In this document: piece after piece, positions 36,090 to 45,147 of the stretch | Numbering within the stretch: position 1 is the stretch's first letter | Layout of the letters: the number at the start of each line of letters is the position of its first letter | Assembly: GCF_900624995.1 (NCBI RefSeq) | Contig: NZ_UYXQ01000020.1 | Span: forward strand, 1-64,000 | Reading direction: 5' to 3' | DNA length: 64,000 bases | DNA from: Pseudomonas antarctica | GTDB taxonomy: Bacteria; Pseudomonadota; Gammaproteobacteria; Pseudomonadales; Pseudomonadaceae | Program-made: the position numbers and the translations under genes | Notes under the pieces: generated by a model | Told to the model about the DNA's origin: nothing | Seen by the model: the letters and a program-made list of their open reading frames with translations, nothing else | Databases searched by the model: none

Positions 36090-36964
36090 GCCAGCGCCTC
36101 CTGCAGGGTTTTCGGATAGCCGATGGGGTCGGCGAGAAAGGCATCCAGGGAAAATTCCACCGGGCGGATGCGCAGCTCGAAACGCCCCGCGTCCACCTCG
36201 GCAACCGCCAGGTCATAGGCGTTACGGTCGATGGGTTTGAACTGCACGATGTCACCGGGGCGGAAGAACACCATGTGTTCCTTGAGGTACGCCAACTGCT
36301 GCGCCGGGTCGTAGATCGGCGCCGGGGTCACGCCGAACATCTGGTAGCCACCGGCGCCGCGTACTGAGTAGATGCAGCCGAAACAGCCGCCATGGCCGAG
36401 GGTCAATTTGGGCGTGTCGGTGCGCGGGCGCAGGTACTTGGGCACCTGCAATTGCCGCTCGCGCTCGACCATCTGGAACATGAACGGCAAGCCCGCGACA
36501 AAGCCGACCATCGACACAAACCACGGCGCGCCACTGTGGGCGGCGATAAACGTGTCCACATCGGCGAGGCCGTTGATGCGCGCGGCGTACTCCAAGTCAG
36601 TGCCGCTGGGGTCTTGATGACGGTCGCGAAAACGCATCAGCGTTTCATGGGTCCAGGGGTCGTTGTAGAGCACCGGGATTTCGATGATGCGCGTGTGCAA
36701 GGTGCGTTCGGCCACCGCCAGGGCTTCGGCGCTTTGCACCGCGTCGAGCAGCACATGCGGCGCGATGCGATCGGGGTCGAAGCGAATCTGGAACGATGCA
36801 TTGGCCAGGCACACGTCCAGCACACCGTCCAGCGCCAGGCGCTCCACGGCGCGGGTCACGGCCATGCCTTTGAAAAAAGCCTGCAGGGACATGCTGTCGC
36901 TGACCTCGGCAAACAGGTGTTCATCAGCGCCGAAGCTGTAGCGGATGGGGGACGTTTGAGCCAT
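36086..36964 (-). CDS. pxpB: 5-oxoprolinase subunit B (KipI family)
   Basis: 292 residues from ATG 36964 (AGAGGA upstream); an in-frame start at 36985 is less likely. The carboxyltransferase-type fold is visible in VSMVGFVAGLPFMFQM and in GGCFGCIYSVRGAGGYQMFG. Partner of PxpC in 5-oxoprolinase. Longer at the N-terminus than the E. coli/Bacillus versions. Confidence 0.9.
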   Translation of the reverse strand: MAQTSPIRYSFGADEHLFAEVSDSMSLQAFFKGMAVTRAVERLALDGVLDVCLANASFQIRFDPDRIAPHVLLDAVQSAEALAVAERTLHTRIIEIPVLYNDPWTHETLMRFRDRHQDPSGTDLEYAARINGLADVDTFIAAHSGAPWFVSMVGFVAGLPFMFQMVERERQLQVPKYLRPRTDTPKLTLGHGGCFGCIYSVRGAGGYQMFGVTPAPIYDPAQQLAYLKEHMVFFRPGDIVQFKPIDRNAYDLAVAEVDAGRFELRIRPVEFSLDAFLADPIGYPKTLQEALA

Positions 36965-37051
36965 GTCTGTTCCTCTTGGAATCATTGTAGAAAGGCAGGC
37001 AAAAAGGGCTGTTTCAATCTTATTGGGGAGCTCTCTTATTGGAGAACTCTC

Positions 37052-37810
37052 TTATTGAAGAGCTCTGACTTCAATGCCCGCCTGGTCCAAGGCTTCGCGG
37101 GTGGCTTCCACCAGTTCCAGGGCGCCCGGGGTGTCGCTGTGCAGGCAGATGGAATCAAATTCGATCAGCAGGTCTTCGCCTTCGACGGTGCGCACCCGGC
37201 CTGTCTGACAAGCACGTAAGACCCGCACCGCGACCGTTGCAGGGTCCAGCGCACGCACGTTACGGGTAAACACGATGGAGCCGCTCAGATCGTACTCACG
37301 GTCGGCATAAAACTCGCGCACCACCGGCTGCCCGAGTTCTTTGGCGACGCGCCAGATCACCGAGTTGGGCATGCAGTACAGCAACAGTGTCGGCTCGATG
37401 AGTTGCAGGTTTTGCACCAGCAATCGTGCGGCTTCTTCGTCGCGAGCCAAGTGCATGTAGAGCGCGCCGTGGGGTTTGATGTGCTGCAGGGCCACGCCTT
37501 GGGCACGCGCGATTTCGCGCAGGGCGCCGAGCTGGTAGAGCATGTCGTCCACCAGTTCCTGGGCCGGGGCATTGATATGCCGACGGCCAAAGCCCACCAG
37601 GTCGCGAAAGCCCGGATGCGCGCCGATGGCCACGCCCAGTTGCTTGGCGCGCGCGACGGTGCGGCGCATGGTGCCGGGGTCGCCGGCGTGGAAGCCGGTG
37701 GCGATATTGGCTGAGCTGATGTATGCCATCAGTTCCGCGTCGACGCCATCGCCGATGGTCCAGGGGCCAAAGCCTTCGCCCATGTCTGAATTGAAATCCA
37801 CTGCCTGCAT
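37052..37810 (-). CDS. pxpA: 5-oxoprolinase subunit A (LamB/YcsF family)
   Basis: 252 residues. Starts with the family hallmark [14 protein letters not shown], then [19 protein letters not shown] and [16 protein letters not shown], and [10 protein letters not shown]. First gene of the pxp operon, divergent from a LysR gene at 38041. The gap to pxpB contains a short imperfect repeat of CTCTCTTATTG/GGAG units at about 37026-37065 that also encodes the C-terminus. Confidence 0.94.
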   Translation of the reverse strand: MQAVDFNSDMGEGFGPWTIGDGVDAELMAYISSANIATGFHAGDPGTMRRTVARAKQLGVAIGAHPGFRDLVGFGRRHINAPAQELVDDMLYQLGALREIARAQGVALQHIKPHGALYMHLARDEEAARLLVQNLQLIEPTLLLYCMPNSVIWRVAKELGQPVVREFYADREYDLSGSIVFTRNVRALDPATVAVRVLRACQTGRVRTVEGEDLLIEFDSICLHSDTPGALELVEATREALDQAGIEVRALQ

Positions 37811-37913
37811 TGGGGCTGCTCCGCCAAAGGGTGATGGCTGAAAGTAGGCTGACGCTTGACCCCTTGGGAAGATCTATTATCAGATGGGCTATCTTCTGAA
37901 AATCAGATACACA

Positions 37914-38025
37914 CAGATCGTTCCTATGCTCCGCGTGGGAATGCCTCTTGTGACGCTCGGCGTCACGCATTGGGATGCAGAGCGTCCCTGGGCTGCATTT
38001 CCACGCAGAGCGTGGGAACAATCTG
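37914..38025. repeat. Palindromic dispersed repeat, copy 1
   Basis: About 112 bases whose ends pair (CAGATCGTTCC with GGAACAATCTG) and whose middle contains GTGACGCTCGGCGTCAC and GCAGAGCGTCC. About 80% of it reappears at 51048-51156. It lies in the pxpA-lysR promoter region. Confidence 0.8.
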
Positions 38026-38040
38026 TTATCGGAGCGTTGA

Positions 38041-38958
38041 ATGTCATTGACCTTGCGCCAAATCCGCTACTTCGTCGCCACGGCCGAGATCGGCCAGATT
38101 TCCCAGGCGGCGATTCACCTGAACATCTCCCAGTCGGCGGTGACCACGGCGATCAAGGAGCTGGAAGCCATGCTCGGTGTGCAACTGTTTGTGCGCTCGG
38201 CCCAGGGCATGAACCTGACCGACGCCGGGCGGCATTTTCTCAACCGTGCCTATGTGATTGTGCGCAGCGTGGACGACGCGCTGAACAGCCCGCTGCCGGA
38301 CTACCGCGCCAGCGGCGTGCTGCGGGTGGCGGCCAGCTACACGGTGCTCGGTTATTTCCTGCCGCACCACCTGCAGCGCATGGAGCACTGGCACCCGGAC
38401 GTGAGCATTGAGGTGTTCGAGCAGGAGCGCCAGGCCATCGAACACGGTTTACTCAACGGCCAATTCGACATGGCCGTGGTGCTCACCGCCAACCTTACTC
38501 ACGCGGATATCGTTTCCGAGATCCTGTTCAATTCGGAACGTCGCCTATGGCTGCCCAGCCACCACCCGTTATGTGAACGCGGTGCTGTGAGCCTGGCCGA
38601 TGTGGCGCAAGAACCCTACATCCTGCTCACCGTCGACGAAGCCGAACACAGCGCCATGCGTTACTGGGAACAGGCCGGGCAAACGCCAGAGGTGCGGCTG
38701 CGCACCAGCTCGGTGGAGGCGGTGCGCAGCATGGTCGCCAATGGCAGCGGCGTGGCGATTCTGTCAGACCTGGTGCACAGGCCCTGGTCGCTGGAAGGCA
38801 AGCGCATCGAGACGCTGACCGTGACCGACCCGGTAATGCCGATGAGCGTGGGCCTGGCCTGGCACCGCGAGCGTGCATTTACCCCGGCGATGCAGGCGTT
38901 TCGGGACTACTTCCACGATGCCTTCCTGGCACCGCAGCAGTTGTCGGCGCGGCGTTAA
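38041..38958 (+). CDS. LysR-family regulator divergent from pxpA
   Basis: 305 residues. HTH over residues 5-60 (LRQIRYFVATAEIGQISQAA and NISQSAVTTAIKELEAML). Likely controls pxpABC, given the divergent layout; the repeat element occupies much of the shared promoter region. Its end overlaps the stop of the next, convergent LysR remnant by 4 bases. Confidence 0.9.
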   Translation: MSLTLRQIRYFVATAEIGQISQAAIHLNISQSAVTTAIKELEAMLGVQLFVRSAQGMNLTDAGRHFLNRAYVIVRSVDDALNSPLPDYRASGVLRVAASYTVLGYFLPHHLQRMEHWHPDVSIEVFEQERQAIEHGLLNGQFDMAVVLTANLTHADIVSEILFNSERRLWLPSHHPLCERGAVSLADVAQEPYILLTVDEAEHSAMRYWEQAGQTPEVRLRTSSVEAVRSMVANGSGVAILSDLVHRPWSLEGKRIETLTVTDPVMPMSVGLAWHRERAFTPAMQAFRDYFHDAFLAPQQLSARR

Positions 38959-39780
38959 ATCTGGGCTTGCAGCGTGGCGGCCAGCCAGTCCATAAACACC
39001 CGCACCCGTTGTGGCAGGTGCCGTTGCCCGGCATAGAGTAACGACACATCCAGCGCTGGCGCCGGGTAGTCAGGCAACACGGCCACCAACTCACCGCTGT
39101 CGAGTAAGTCGCGAATCCCCAATACCGGCACTTGAGTAATGCCAAAGCCGCCCAGGCACGCCGACTTATACGCGTCAGCGCTGTTGACCGTGACCCGCCC
39201 GGCCATCGGCACACGGTGCACCTTGTTGCCGTGCTGATATTCAAACCCCGCCGAACGTGAACCCAATGGCCGCACGTAATGCACCAACTGGTGATGCGCC
39301 AAATCCGCCAAGGTCTCGGGCCGGCCATAGCGCTGAATGTATTCGGCGCTGACACAGTTGATCATCGCCATGCTGCACAACAACCGCGCCACCACCGACT
39401 GGTCGGGCTGCGCGCCCACGCGCAACACACAGTCGAAACCTTCGGCGAGCAGGTCGACCTGGCGGTCGGTGGTGCTGATTTCCAGCTCGATCAACGGGTG
39501 TGCGTGCATGAATTCGGGCAGGCGCGGCAGGATCAAGTCCCGCGCCATCACGTTGGGCATGTCCACGCGAATGCGCCCGCTGAGTTGCGCTTCATCCTGG
39601 CGAAACAAGCCTTCAAGTTCCTCCATGTGTGCGAGCACATCCTTGCTGCGCTCATACAGCACGCGCCCGTCCTGAGTGGCTTGCACCTTGCGCGTGGTGC
39701 GTTGCAGCAGGCGCGCGCCGAGCAGTTCTTCCAGCGCCTGCACATGCTCGGACACGGTGGAGCGCGGCAGGCCCAGGCGG
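38955..39780 (-). pseudogene. LysR-family regulator, 5' end deleted
   Basis: The frame is a normal LysR protein from LGLPRSTVSEHVQALEE onward to the natural C-terminus (FMDWLAATLQAQI). The first 25 or so residues, which should hold the start and first helix, are missing; upstream the frame continues only as antisense of the SDR gene. No start codon gives a complete HTH. The junction lies at about 39765-39785, exactly where the divergent SDR also begins. Confidence 0.8.
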
Positions 39781-40409
39781 TGGTTGAACAGATTGAAGCC
39801 TCGGGTGGCCGCGCCGCCATGCTGCAATTGGATGTCAGCCAGAGCGGCTGCTTCAATGCTTTCGTCGGTCAAGTCGCCACGCTGCTCAAGGATGTTTTCG
39901 CACAGGATCACTTCAACTTTCTGATCAACAACGCCGGTATCGGTGCCCACGCCAGCTTTGCCGACACCACCGAAGAACAGTTCGACCACCTGGTGGCCAT
40001 CCACTTCAAGGCGCCGTTCTTCCTGACGCAAAAACTGCTGCCGCTGATCAGCGACGGCGGGCGCGTCATCAATATCTCCAGCGGTTTGGCGCGGTTCAGC
40101 CTGCCGGGGTATTCGGCCTACGCCTCGATGAAGGGCGCGGTGGAAGTGCTGTCGCGTTACCAGGCCAAAGAGCTGGGCCCGCGCGCGATTACCGTAAACA
40201 CCCTGGCACCCGGCGCGATTGCCACCGACTTCAGCGGCGGCGCGGTGCGCGACAACCCGGATGTGAATGCAATGGTCGCCAACAACACTGCGCTGGGCCG
40301 TGCCGGTTTGCCGGACGATATCGGCGGGGCGATTTCGAGCTTGCTGGCCGATGGCAGTCACTGGATCACCGGGCAGCGCATCGAAGCCTCGGGCAGCATG
40401 TTTCTGTAG
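39770..40409 (+). pseudogene. Short-chain dehydrogenase, 5' end deleted
   Basis: From QAVVEQIEASGGRAAMLQLD onward this is a regular SDR: NNAG in LINNAGIGAH, Ser in NISSG, catalytic YSAYASMKGA (Tyr-x3-Lys equivalent), and the end HWITGQRIEASGSMFL. The N-terminal Rossmann glycine motif TGxxxGIG is absent. Together with the LysR gene it has lost its start in a single deletion that also removed the shared promoter region. Confidence 0.8.
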
Positions 40410-40459
40410 GCATTGCGCGCTGGCATCAATGCCTACAGATCGCTGACAGGCAATCACCG

Positions 40460-40586
40460 ATGAGTTTTGATCCCGGTGTGGCCGGCGGCATGGGGGTGTT
40501 CGCCGCCGTGGTCGACAGCGGCAGTTTTGCCCGCCGCCAAGGTGCGGGCGTTTCTGGATTTTGTCGCGGCCCTCAAGCTTGACTAA
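40460..40586 (+). pseudogene. LysR remnant with large internal deletion
   Basis: It starts as a LysR N-terminus (GMGVFAAVVDSGSFA) and, after a frame change at about 40525-40535, ends as a LysR C-terminus (AAKVRAFLDFVAALKLD, stop 40584-40586). Nearly all of the gene between is gone. Confidence 0.7.
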
Positions 40587-41013
40587 CCAGGCGCCGCTGT
40601 ACGAACTTTTCCCGCAGCACGTCGTAGCCCCAGTGATACACATAGGTGTACGGCAGGAAGAACAGCAGCACGCCGATGTCGAGGATGAACGCCTGCATCA
40701 GGCTGATATTCAGCCACGCCGCGATCAACGGTACGCACACCAGAATCAGGCCGCCCTCGAACATCAGCGCGTGCAGCACTCGGGTCCAACCATTGTTGGC
40801 CAGTTTCCAGCGCGCCTTCAGGCGGTCGAACAAGCCGTTGAAGATCACGTTCCAGGTCAACGCCATCAGGCTGATCGCCAGGGTGACCATGCCCATTTCC
40901 AGAGCGGGCTTATCCATGATCCACGCCAGCAACGGGGTGCAGATCAACAACGCCAGCACCTCAAAACCAATGGCCTGGCAAACACGTTCAGTAATCGACT
41001 TGGTAGGGTTCAT
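40573..41013 (-). CDS. PACE-family multidrug efflux transporter
   Basis: 146 residues with four spans arranged as two bacterial transmembrane pairs: ERVCQAIGFEVLALLICTPL with the conserved Glu in span 1, TWNVIFNGLFDR after span 2, VLHALMFEGGLILVCVPLIA in span 3, and YTYVYHWGYDVLR at the end. AceI-type proteins export chlorhexidine and short-chain diamines. Divergent from a LysR gene at 41102, the usual regulator pairing. Confidence 0.92.
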   Translation of the reverse strand: MNPTKSITERVCQAIGFEVLALLICTPLLAWIMDKPALEMGMVTLAISLMALTWNVIFNGLFDRLKARWKLANNGWTRVLHALMFEGGLILVCVPLIAAWLNISLMQAFILDIGVLLFFLPYTYVYHWGYDVLREKFVQRRLVSQA

Positions 41014-41101
41014 GACCCGGCTCCGTGAGTGAAGAGGGTTGCCATGATTACCCTTTGACTCGATACTTCATAACCAATAACCATCGATCAAGGCGATAGT
41101 C

Positions 41102-41956
41102 ATGGCCTCCAATGAAGTGCTGCAGGCGTTTGTGCAGGCGGCTACGCAGGGTTCGTTTTCTGCGGCGGCGCGCAAGTTGGGCAAAAGTCAGTCCACCGTC
41201 AGCGCGGCGGTGGCGAGTTTGGAAATTGATCTGGATGTGGTGTTATTTGATCGCAGCAGCCGCAAGCCTGCGCTCACACCGGCCGGCCATGTGTTGTTGC
41301 AACGCGCGGAGCAGGTGCTGGAGGCCAGCAGTCGCCTGGCGTTGGCCGCGAGTCAGCTGTCACAAGGCTTGGAGCCGAAGTTGACGATTGCCATGTCGGA
41401 CACTTACCAATCCGACCGTTTTGAAATCGCCCTCAAAGCGTTTGAACAACGCTATCCAGACCTTGAGCTGGAGTGCTTGATTGCCGAATGCGAAGACCTG
41501 ATTGCCTTGGTCCAGAGCGGACGAGCGCAGATTGCGTTTATTGAAAAGCAGGACACCTACCCGCCCGACCTGACGGGTGCACCGGTGGAAGAACGCACCG
41601 AAATTGCCCTGTTCGTTGCGCCCACACACCCATTGGCCCACCTTAAAAACATTTGCTCACAGACCTTGCAGCACCACCGCGAACTGCGCCTGGCGAGCAT
41701 CATCAACCCGAATGAAACCCGCGCCACCGGGCGTGTGTGGTCGGCGCCCAGTTACTTGATGCTGATGGAAATGGCGCAGCTGGGGTTCGGCTGGGCACCG
41801 ATTCCACGTTGGTTGGTGGAGCGGTTTGGCGGCGACCATTTGGTCGAGCTCAAGGCGCGCAGTTGGCCACGCTCGGTGGCGGTGGATGCGCTGTGGTCAA
41901 GGCACCACCCGCCGGGGCCAGCGGGGAGTTGGTTGCTCGCAAAGATGTTGGAGTGA
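41102..41956 (+). CDS. LysR-family regulator of the PACE gene
   Basis: 284 residues. HTH at 5-60 (LQAFVQAATQGSFSAAARKL, QSTVSAAVASLE). Placed 88 bases from the divergent PACE efflux gene, which it probably activates. The 3' end lies beside the convergent sigma-factor gene with no gap. Confidence 0.9.
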   Translation: MASNEVLQAFVQAATQGSFSAAARKLGKSQSTVSAAVASLEIDLDVVLFDRSSRKPALTPAGHVLLQRAEQVLEASSRLALAASQLSQGLEPKLTIAMSDTYQSDRFEIALKAFEQRYPDLELECLIAECEDLIALVQSGRAQIAFIEKQDTYPPDLTGAPVEERTEIALFVAPTHPLAHLKNICSQTLQHHRELRLASIINPNETRATGRVWSAPSYLMLMEMAQLGFGWAPIPRWLVERFGGDHLVELKARSWPRSVAVDALWSRHHPPGPAGSWLLAKMLE

Positions 41957-43177
41957 TTATCTGGGTTGGTTGAGTTCGGTCAGGCGCCGTTCGAGGAAGT
42001 GTTTTTCTGGGGCTTGCTGGGTCAGTAACAGCGCTTTTTCGTACGCCGCCCTGGCCTCTTCGGTACGCCCCAACTGCCGACAAAACTCACCACGCGCCGA
42101 ATACGCCAAGTGGTAATCCAGCAACTCGCCCCGCGCCAAAATCCCGTCCACCCCCTGCAAGCCTGCCAACGGCCCATCACGCATGGCCACCGCCACCGCG
42201 CGGTTCAACTCGATCACCGGCGACGGCACGGCCCTGAGCAACACGTCATAGAGCCCGACAATCTGCAGCCAGTCCGTTTCCCCGGCGCTCGGCGCTTCGG
42301 CGTGCACCGCCGCAATCGCGGCTTGCAGGCAATACGGGCCAAAGCGCCGTGTGCTCAGTGCGTGCTCCACCAGCGCGCAGCCTTCAGCAATCAGGGACGC
42401 GTCCCACAACCCACGGTCCTGTTCATCCAACAACACCAACCCACCGCCGGCCGAGGTGCGTGCCACTCGGCGCGACTCGTGGAGCAGCATCAGCGCCAGC
42501 AAGCCCATGACTTCCGGTTCCGGCAGCAATTCCATCAGCAGGCGCCCTAGCCGAATCGCTTCGCGAGTTAAATCCTCCCGGGTGAGGTCCGCGCCCATAG
42601 ACGCCGAATAGCCCTCGTTGAACACCAGGTAGACCACGCGCAACACGCTGTCCAGGCGCTCGGGCAATTCGTCGCGGGACGGCACCTGATAGGGAATCTT
42701 GGCTTCGCGGATCTTGCCTTTGGCCCGCACGATGCGCTGGGCGATGGTGGTGGGCGTGGCCAAAAAGGCGCGGGCGATTTCCTCGGTGGTGAGGTCGCAG
42801 ATCTCACGCAAGGTCAACGCCGCTTGGGCATCGGGCGCCAGCGCCGGGTGGCAGCAGGTGAAGATCAGGCGCAGGCGGTCGTCTTCCAGGTCTTGCTCAC
42901 TCCACTGCGCCGCTTGCAGCGCGTCGGCTTGCGCCTGCAATAACGGCGTGAAGCGCGCTTGGCGGCGCAGGCGGTCGATGGCTTTGAAACGGCCGGTCGA
43001 GACCAGCCAGGCGCGTGGATTGCTCGGCACGCCGTCTTGCTGCCAGCGCTCGACCGCGACGAAGAACGCCTCGTGCAAGGCGTCTTCGGCGAGGTCGAAA
43101 TCACCGAGCAGGCGGATCAGCGTGGCGAGGACGCGGCGTGATTCGCGGCGGTAAATCGCCTCGATTTGAGGCGTCAA
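41957..43177 (-). CDS. ECF RNA polymerase sigma factor, long YciI-associated type
   Basis: 406 residues, far longer than a plain ECF sigma. Region 2 lies near 5-75 (RRESRRVLATLIRLLGDFDL, PRAWLVSTGRFKAIDRLRR), region 4 near 115-170 (TLREICDLTTEEIARAF, PTTIAQRIVRAKGKIREA), followed by a C-terminal SnoaL/TPR-like extension of about 230 residues. This matches the ECF group that travels with YciI/DGPF proteins. Operon here: SnoaL-like, YciI, SRPBCC, sigma, with an ATGA overlap to SRPBCC. The extension probably replaces an anti-sigma factor. Confidence 0.88.
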   Translation of the reverse strand: MTPQIEAIYRRESRRVLATLIRLLGDFDLAEDALHEAFFVAVERWQQDGVPSNPRAWLVSTGRFKAIDRLRRQARFTPLLQAQADALQAAQWSEQDLEDDRLRLIFTCCHPALAPDAQAALTLREICDLTTEEIARAFLATPTTIAQRIVRAKGKIREAKIPYQVPSRDELPERLDSVLRVVYLVFNEGYSASMGADLTREDLTREAIRLGRLLMELLPEPEVMGLLALMLLHESRRVARTSAGGGLVLLDEQDRGLWDASLIAEGCALVEHALSTRRFGPYCLQAAIAAVHAEAPSAGETDWLQIVGLYDVLLRAVPSPVIELNRAVAVAMRDGPLAGLQGVDGILARGELLDYHLAYSARGEFCRQLGRTEEARAAYEKALLLTQQAPEKHFLERRLTELNQPR

Positions 43178-43650
43178 TCGGGCATGCCTTGGGTCACCAG
43201 CGTCACCAGGCGGTCGAGGCTCTGGCCCCAGCCGTCATGAAAACCCATGGCTTCGTGGGCGTGCTTGTCGGCTTCGCTCCAGTGCATGGCGCGGGCGGTG
43301 TAGAGGGTTTTGCCGTCGACTTCTTCGAAAGTGACTTCGGCGGTCATGAATGCCTTGCCCGATGGAATCCAGCCAGGCGAATACGCATCGGTGAATACCA
43401 GCCGGCTCGGCGCCTGGATCTCCAGGAACACGCCTTGGGTCGGGTACTCGGCGCCATCCGGCGCACGCATCAGGGTGCGAAACAGGCCACCGACCCACAG
43501 GTTCATTTCGCACTCGGGCGTGGTCATGCCGTGTGGGCCCCACCATTGTTGCAACAAGGCAGGCTCGGTCCAGGCGCGAAACACACGGTTGCGTGGGGCG
43601 TCGATCAAGCGGCTGATGCACAGTTCAAATTCGGCAGGTTGCGTTGTCAT
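43174..43650 (-). CDS. SRPBCC/AHSA1-domain protein
   Basis: 158 residues from ATG 43650. Bet v 1-like START fold: FELCISRLIDAPRNRVFRAW, WWGPHG, PSRLVFTDAY, VTFEEVDGKT. A small-ligand or chaperone-like cavity protein. Overlaps the sigma gene by four bases, so it is co-translated with it. Confidence 0.88.
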   Translation of the reverse strand: MTTQPAEFELCISRLIDAPRNRVFRAWTEPALLQQWWGPHGMTTPECEMNLWVGGLFRTLMRAPDGAEYPTQGVFLEIQAPSRLVFTDAYSPGWIPSGKAFMTAEVTFEEVDGKTLYTARAMHWSEADKHAHEAMGFHDGWGQSLDRLVTLVTQGMPD

Positions 43651-43685
43651 GGGGTAAACCTCCTGAAGTCTTTTGGTTGTTGTGT

Positions 43686-44030
43686 TCAGAGATTCAATGT
43701 ACGCACGGGGCGTACTTCCACACTGCCGACCCTGGCGGCCGGAATGCCACCGGCCACTTGGATCGCTTCGTTCAAGTCCTTGGCCTCGATCAGGTAAAAC
43801 CCGGCGAGCTGCTCCTTGGTTTCGGCAAACGGCCCGTCGGTGATCGACAGCTTGCCATTGCGCATGCGTACGGTGGTGGCGCTGCTCACCGACTCCAGTG
43901 GCTCGGCGGCAAGCAGGCGCCCGCTGGCCTGGATCGCCTCGGCATAGGCGAAACACTCAGGGTCCGCCGGGCTGTCCGGCGAGGTGTGCAGCACCTGTTC
44001 GTTGCTGTAGATCAGGCAGAGGTATTTCAT
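43686..44030 (-). CDS. YciI/DGPF family protein
   Basis: 114 residues. MKYLCLIYSNEQ start, and the name-giving motif DGPFAETKEQLAGFYLI near 60-76. The family is a ferredoxin-like fold of unknown activity, strongly linked to long ECF sigma factors; here it lies two genes upstream of one. Confidence 0.92.
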   Translation of the reverse strand: MKYLCLIYSNEQVLHTSPDSPADPECFAYAEAIQASGRLLAAEPLESVSSATTVRMRNGKLSITDGPFAETKEQLAGFYLIEAKDLNEAIQVAGGIPAARVGSVEVRPVRTLNL

Positions 44031-44072
44031 GTGCGTCTCCGTTTTCGGACTACTGACTATAGTTCGTGGCGG

Positions 44073-44492
44073 TCAGGGTTTCAGGTCGAACAGCGCCGTG
44101 CCGCTTTCCATATCGAAAGGCGCCGACCAGTGCTCATGCACCACGCGCCAGTGGCCGTTGATCCGCTGGTAACCGGCGGTCACCCGCATCCAGCAAGCCT
44201 TCACTACGCCGTCCGGCCCGGCCCCGCCGCAATGGGCCAGCCAATGCGCAAACGCACTGTCTGACGCCTCCACAATGTGCACCTCATGAAACTCAAAAAT
44301 GCCGGGGCCGGGGCAATGCTTCATGCACGCGTCCCAGTGCGCACGGTAGGCGGCCTTGCCTTTAAACTGCAGCGCGGTGACGGCATCGAACGAGACGATA
44401 TCGTCGGCGTAAAAGCTGACAATTTTGTCGATATCCCGGTCAAGCACGGCGTGCTTCCATTGCTCGATCAGGTGGTTGATTGCAGTACTCAT
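44073..44492 (-). CDS. SnoaL/NTF2-like protein
   Basis: 139 residues. NTF2 cone fold: INHLIEQWKHAVLDRDIDKI, VSFYADDIVSFD, AYRAHWDACM, NGHWRVVHEHWS. First gene of the YciI-SRPBCC-sigma unit (about 40-base gap). Confidence 0.85.
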   Translation of the reverse strand: MSTAINHLIEQWKHAVLDRDIDKIVSFYADDIVSFDAVTALQFKGKAAYRAHWDACMKHCPGPGIFEFHEVHIVEASDSAFAHWLAHCGGAGPDGVVKACWMRVTAGYQRINGHWRVVHEHWSAPFDMESGTALFDLKP

Positions 44493-44638
44493 GGCGACAC
44501 TCCTGGGGGGTGGAAATCACGAAGGACACCCTTAGTCGAATGGCTTCCAGGGAAATCGACACGCGTTGAAAAATAATTTCGCCACCTGCAAACCCGCTAG
44601 AATCCACGCCTCTTTGTAGGATTTCGGATGCGTCCCCG

Positions 44639-45127
44639 ATGGAAACCCGCCTCGTCCCCTATGAGACGCTGAGCCTTGTGCAAAAACAGCAGCTCGACAC
44701 CCTGCAAGTGCACCCCGAGCAACTGGCGTATTCCGGCGACATCTACTGCGCGCTGAACAGCCTGCTGGTCAATCCCAACCCCGGCGCTATCAAAGGCTTT
44801 GCCCTGCTCGCCGACGATTTACCCGTGGCCTTTCTGCTGCTCAAGCGCCCGCCTTGCCTGCCCCATTGGGCGGATGAACACAGCGCCACGCTGCATGCCT
44901 TGCAGGTGGACCGGCATCAGCAGGGGCGTGGCTTTGGCAGGGCGTGTTTGCAGGCGCTGCCGACAGTGGCGCTGCAGGCCTGGCCGCAGATCAAAGGGTT
45001 GGAGTTGTCGGTGGACACCGACAATGTGGCGGCGATGGGCTTGTATCTGGGCGCCGGATGGGTGGACAGCGGGGAGGCGTATAAGGGGCGGGTTGGGTAT
45101 GAGCGCCGGCTGGCGTTGGTGTTTTGA
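44639..45127 (+). CDS. GNAT acetyltransferase
   Basis: 162 residues. Acetyl-CoA loop DRHQQGRGFGRACLQAL near 93-109 (the Q/RxxGxG/A motif), then LELSVDTDNVAAMGLYLGAG. Substrate unknown. Monocistronic or paired with the PPOX gene 20 bases downstream. Confidence 0.88.
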   Translation: METRLVPYETLSLVQKQQLDTLQVHPEQLAYSGDIYCALNSLLVNPNPGAIKGFALLADDLPVAFLLLKRPPCLPHWADEHSATLHALQVDRHQQGRGFGRACLQALPTVALQAWPQIKGLELSVDTDNVAAMGLYLGAGWVDSGEAYKGRVGYERRLALVF

Positions 45128-45147
45128 ACGATAAGGAGGCGGTGAAT

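Noticed and set aside
39279-40409. 376-codon SDR-containing frame read as one protein
   Set aside because: The first 160 residues are antisense of LysR.
38955-40643. 562-codon LysR-containing frame read as a fusion protein
   Set aside because: Its N-terminal half is antisense to the SDR gene and has no domain; better explained as a truncated LysR.
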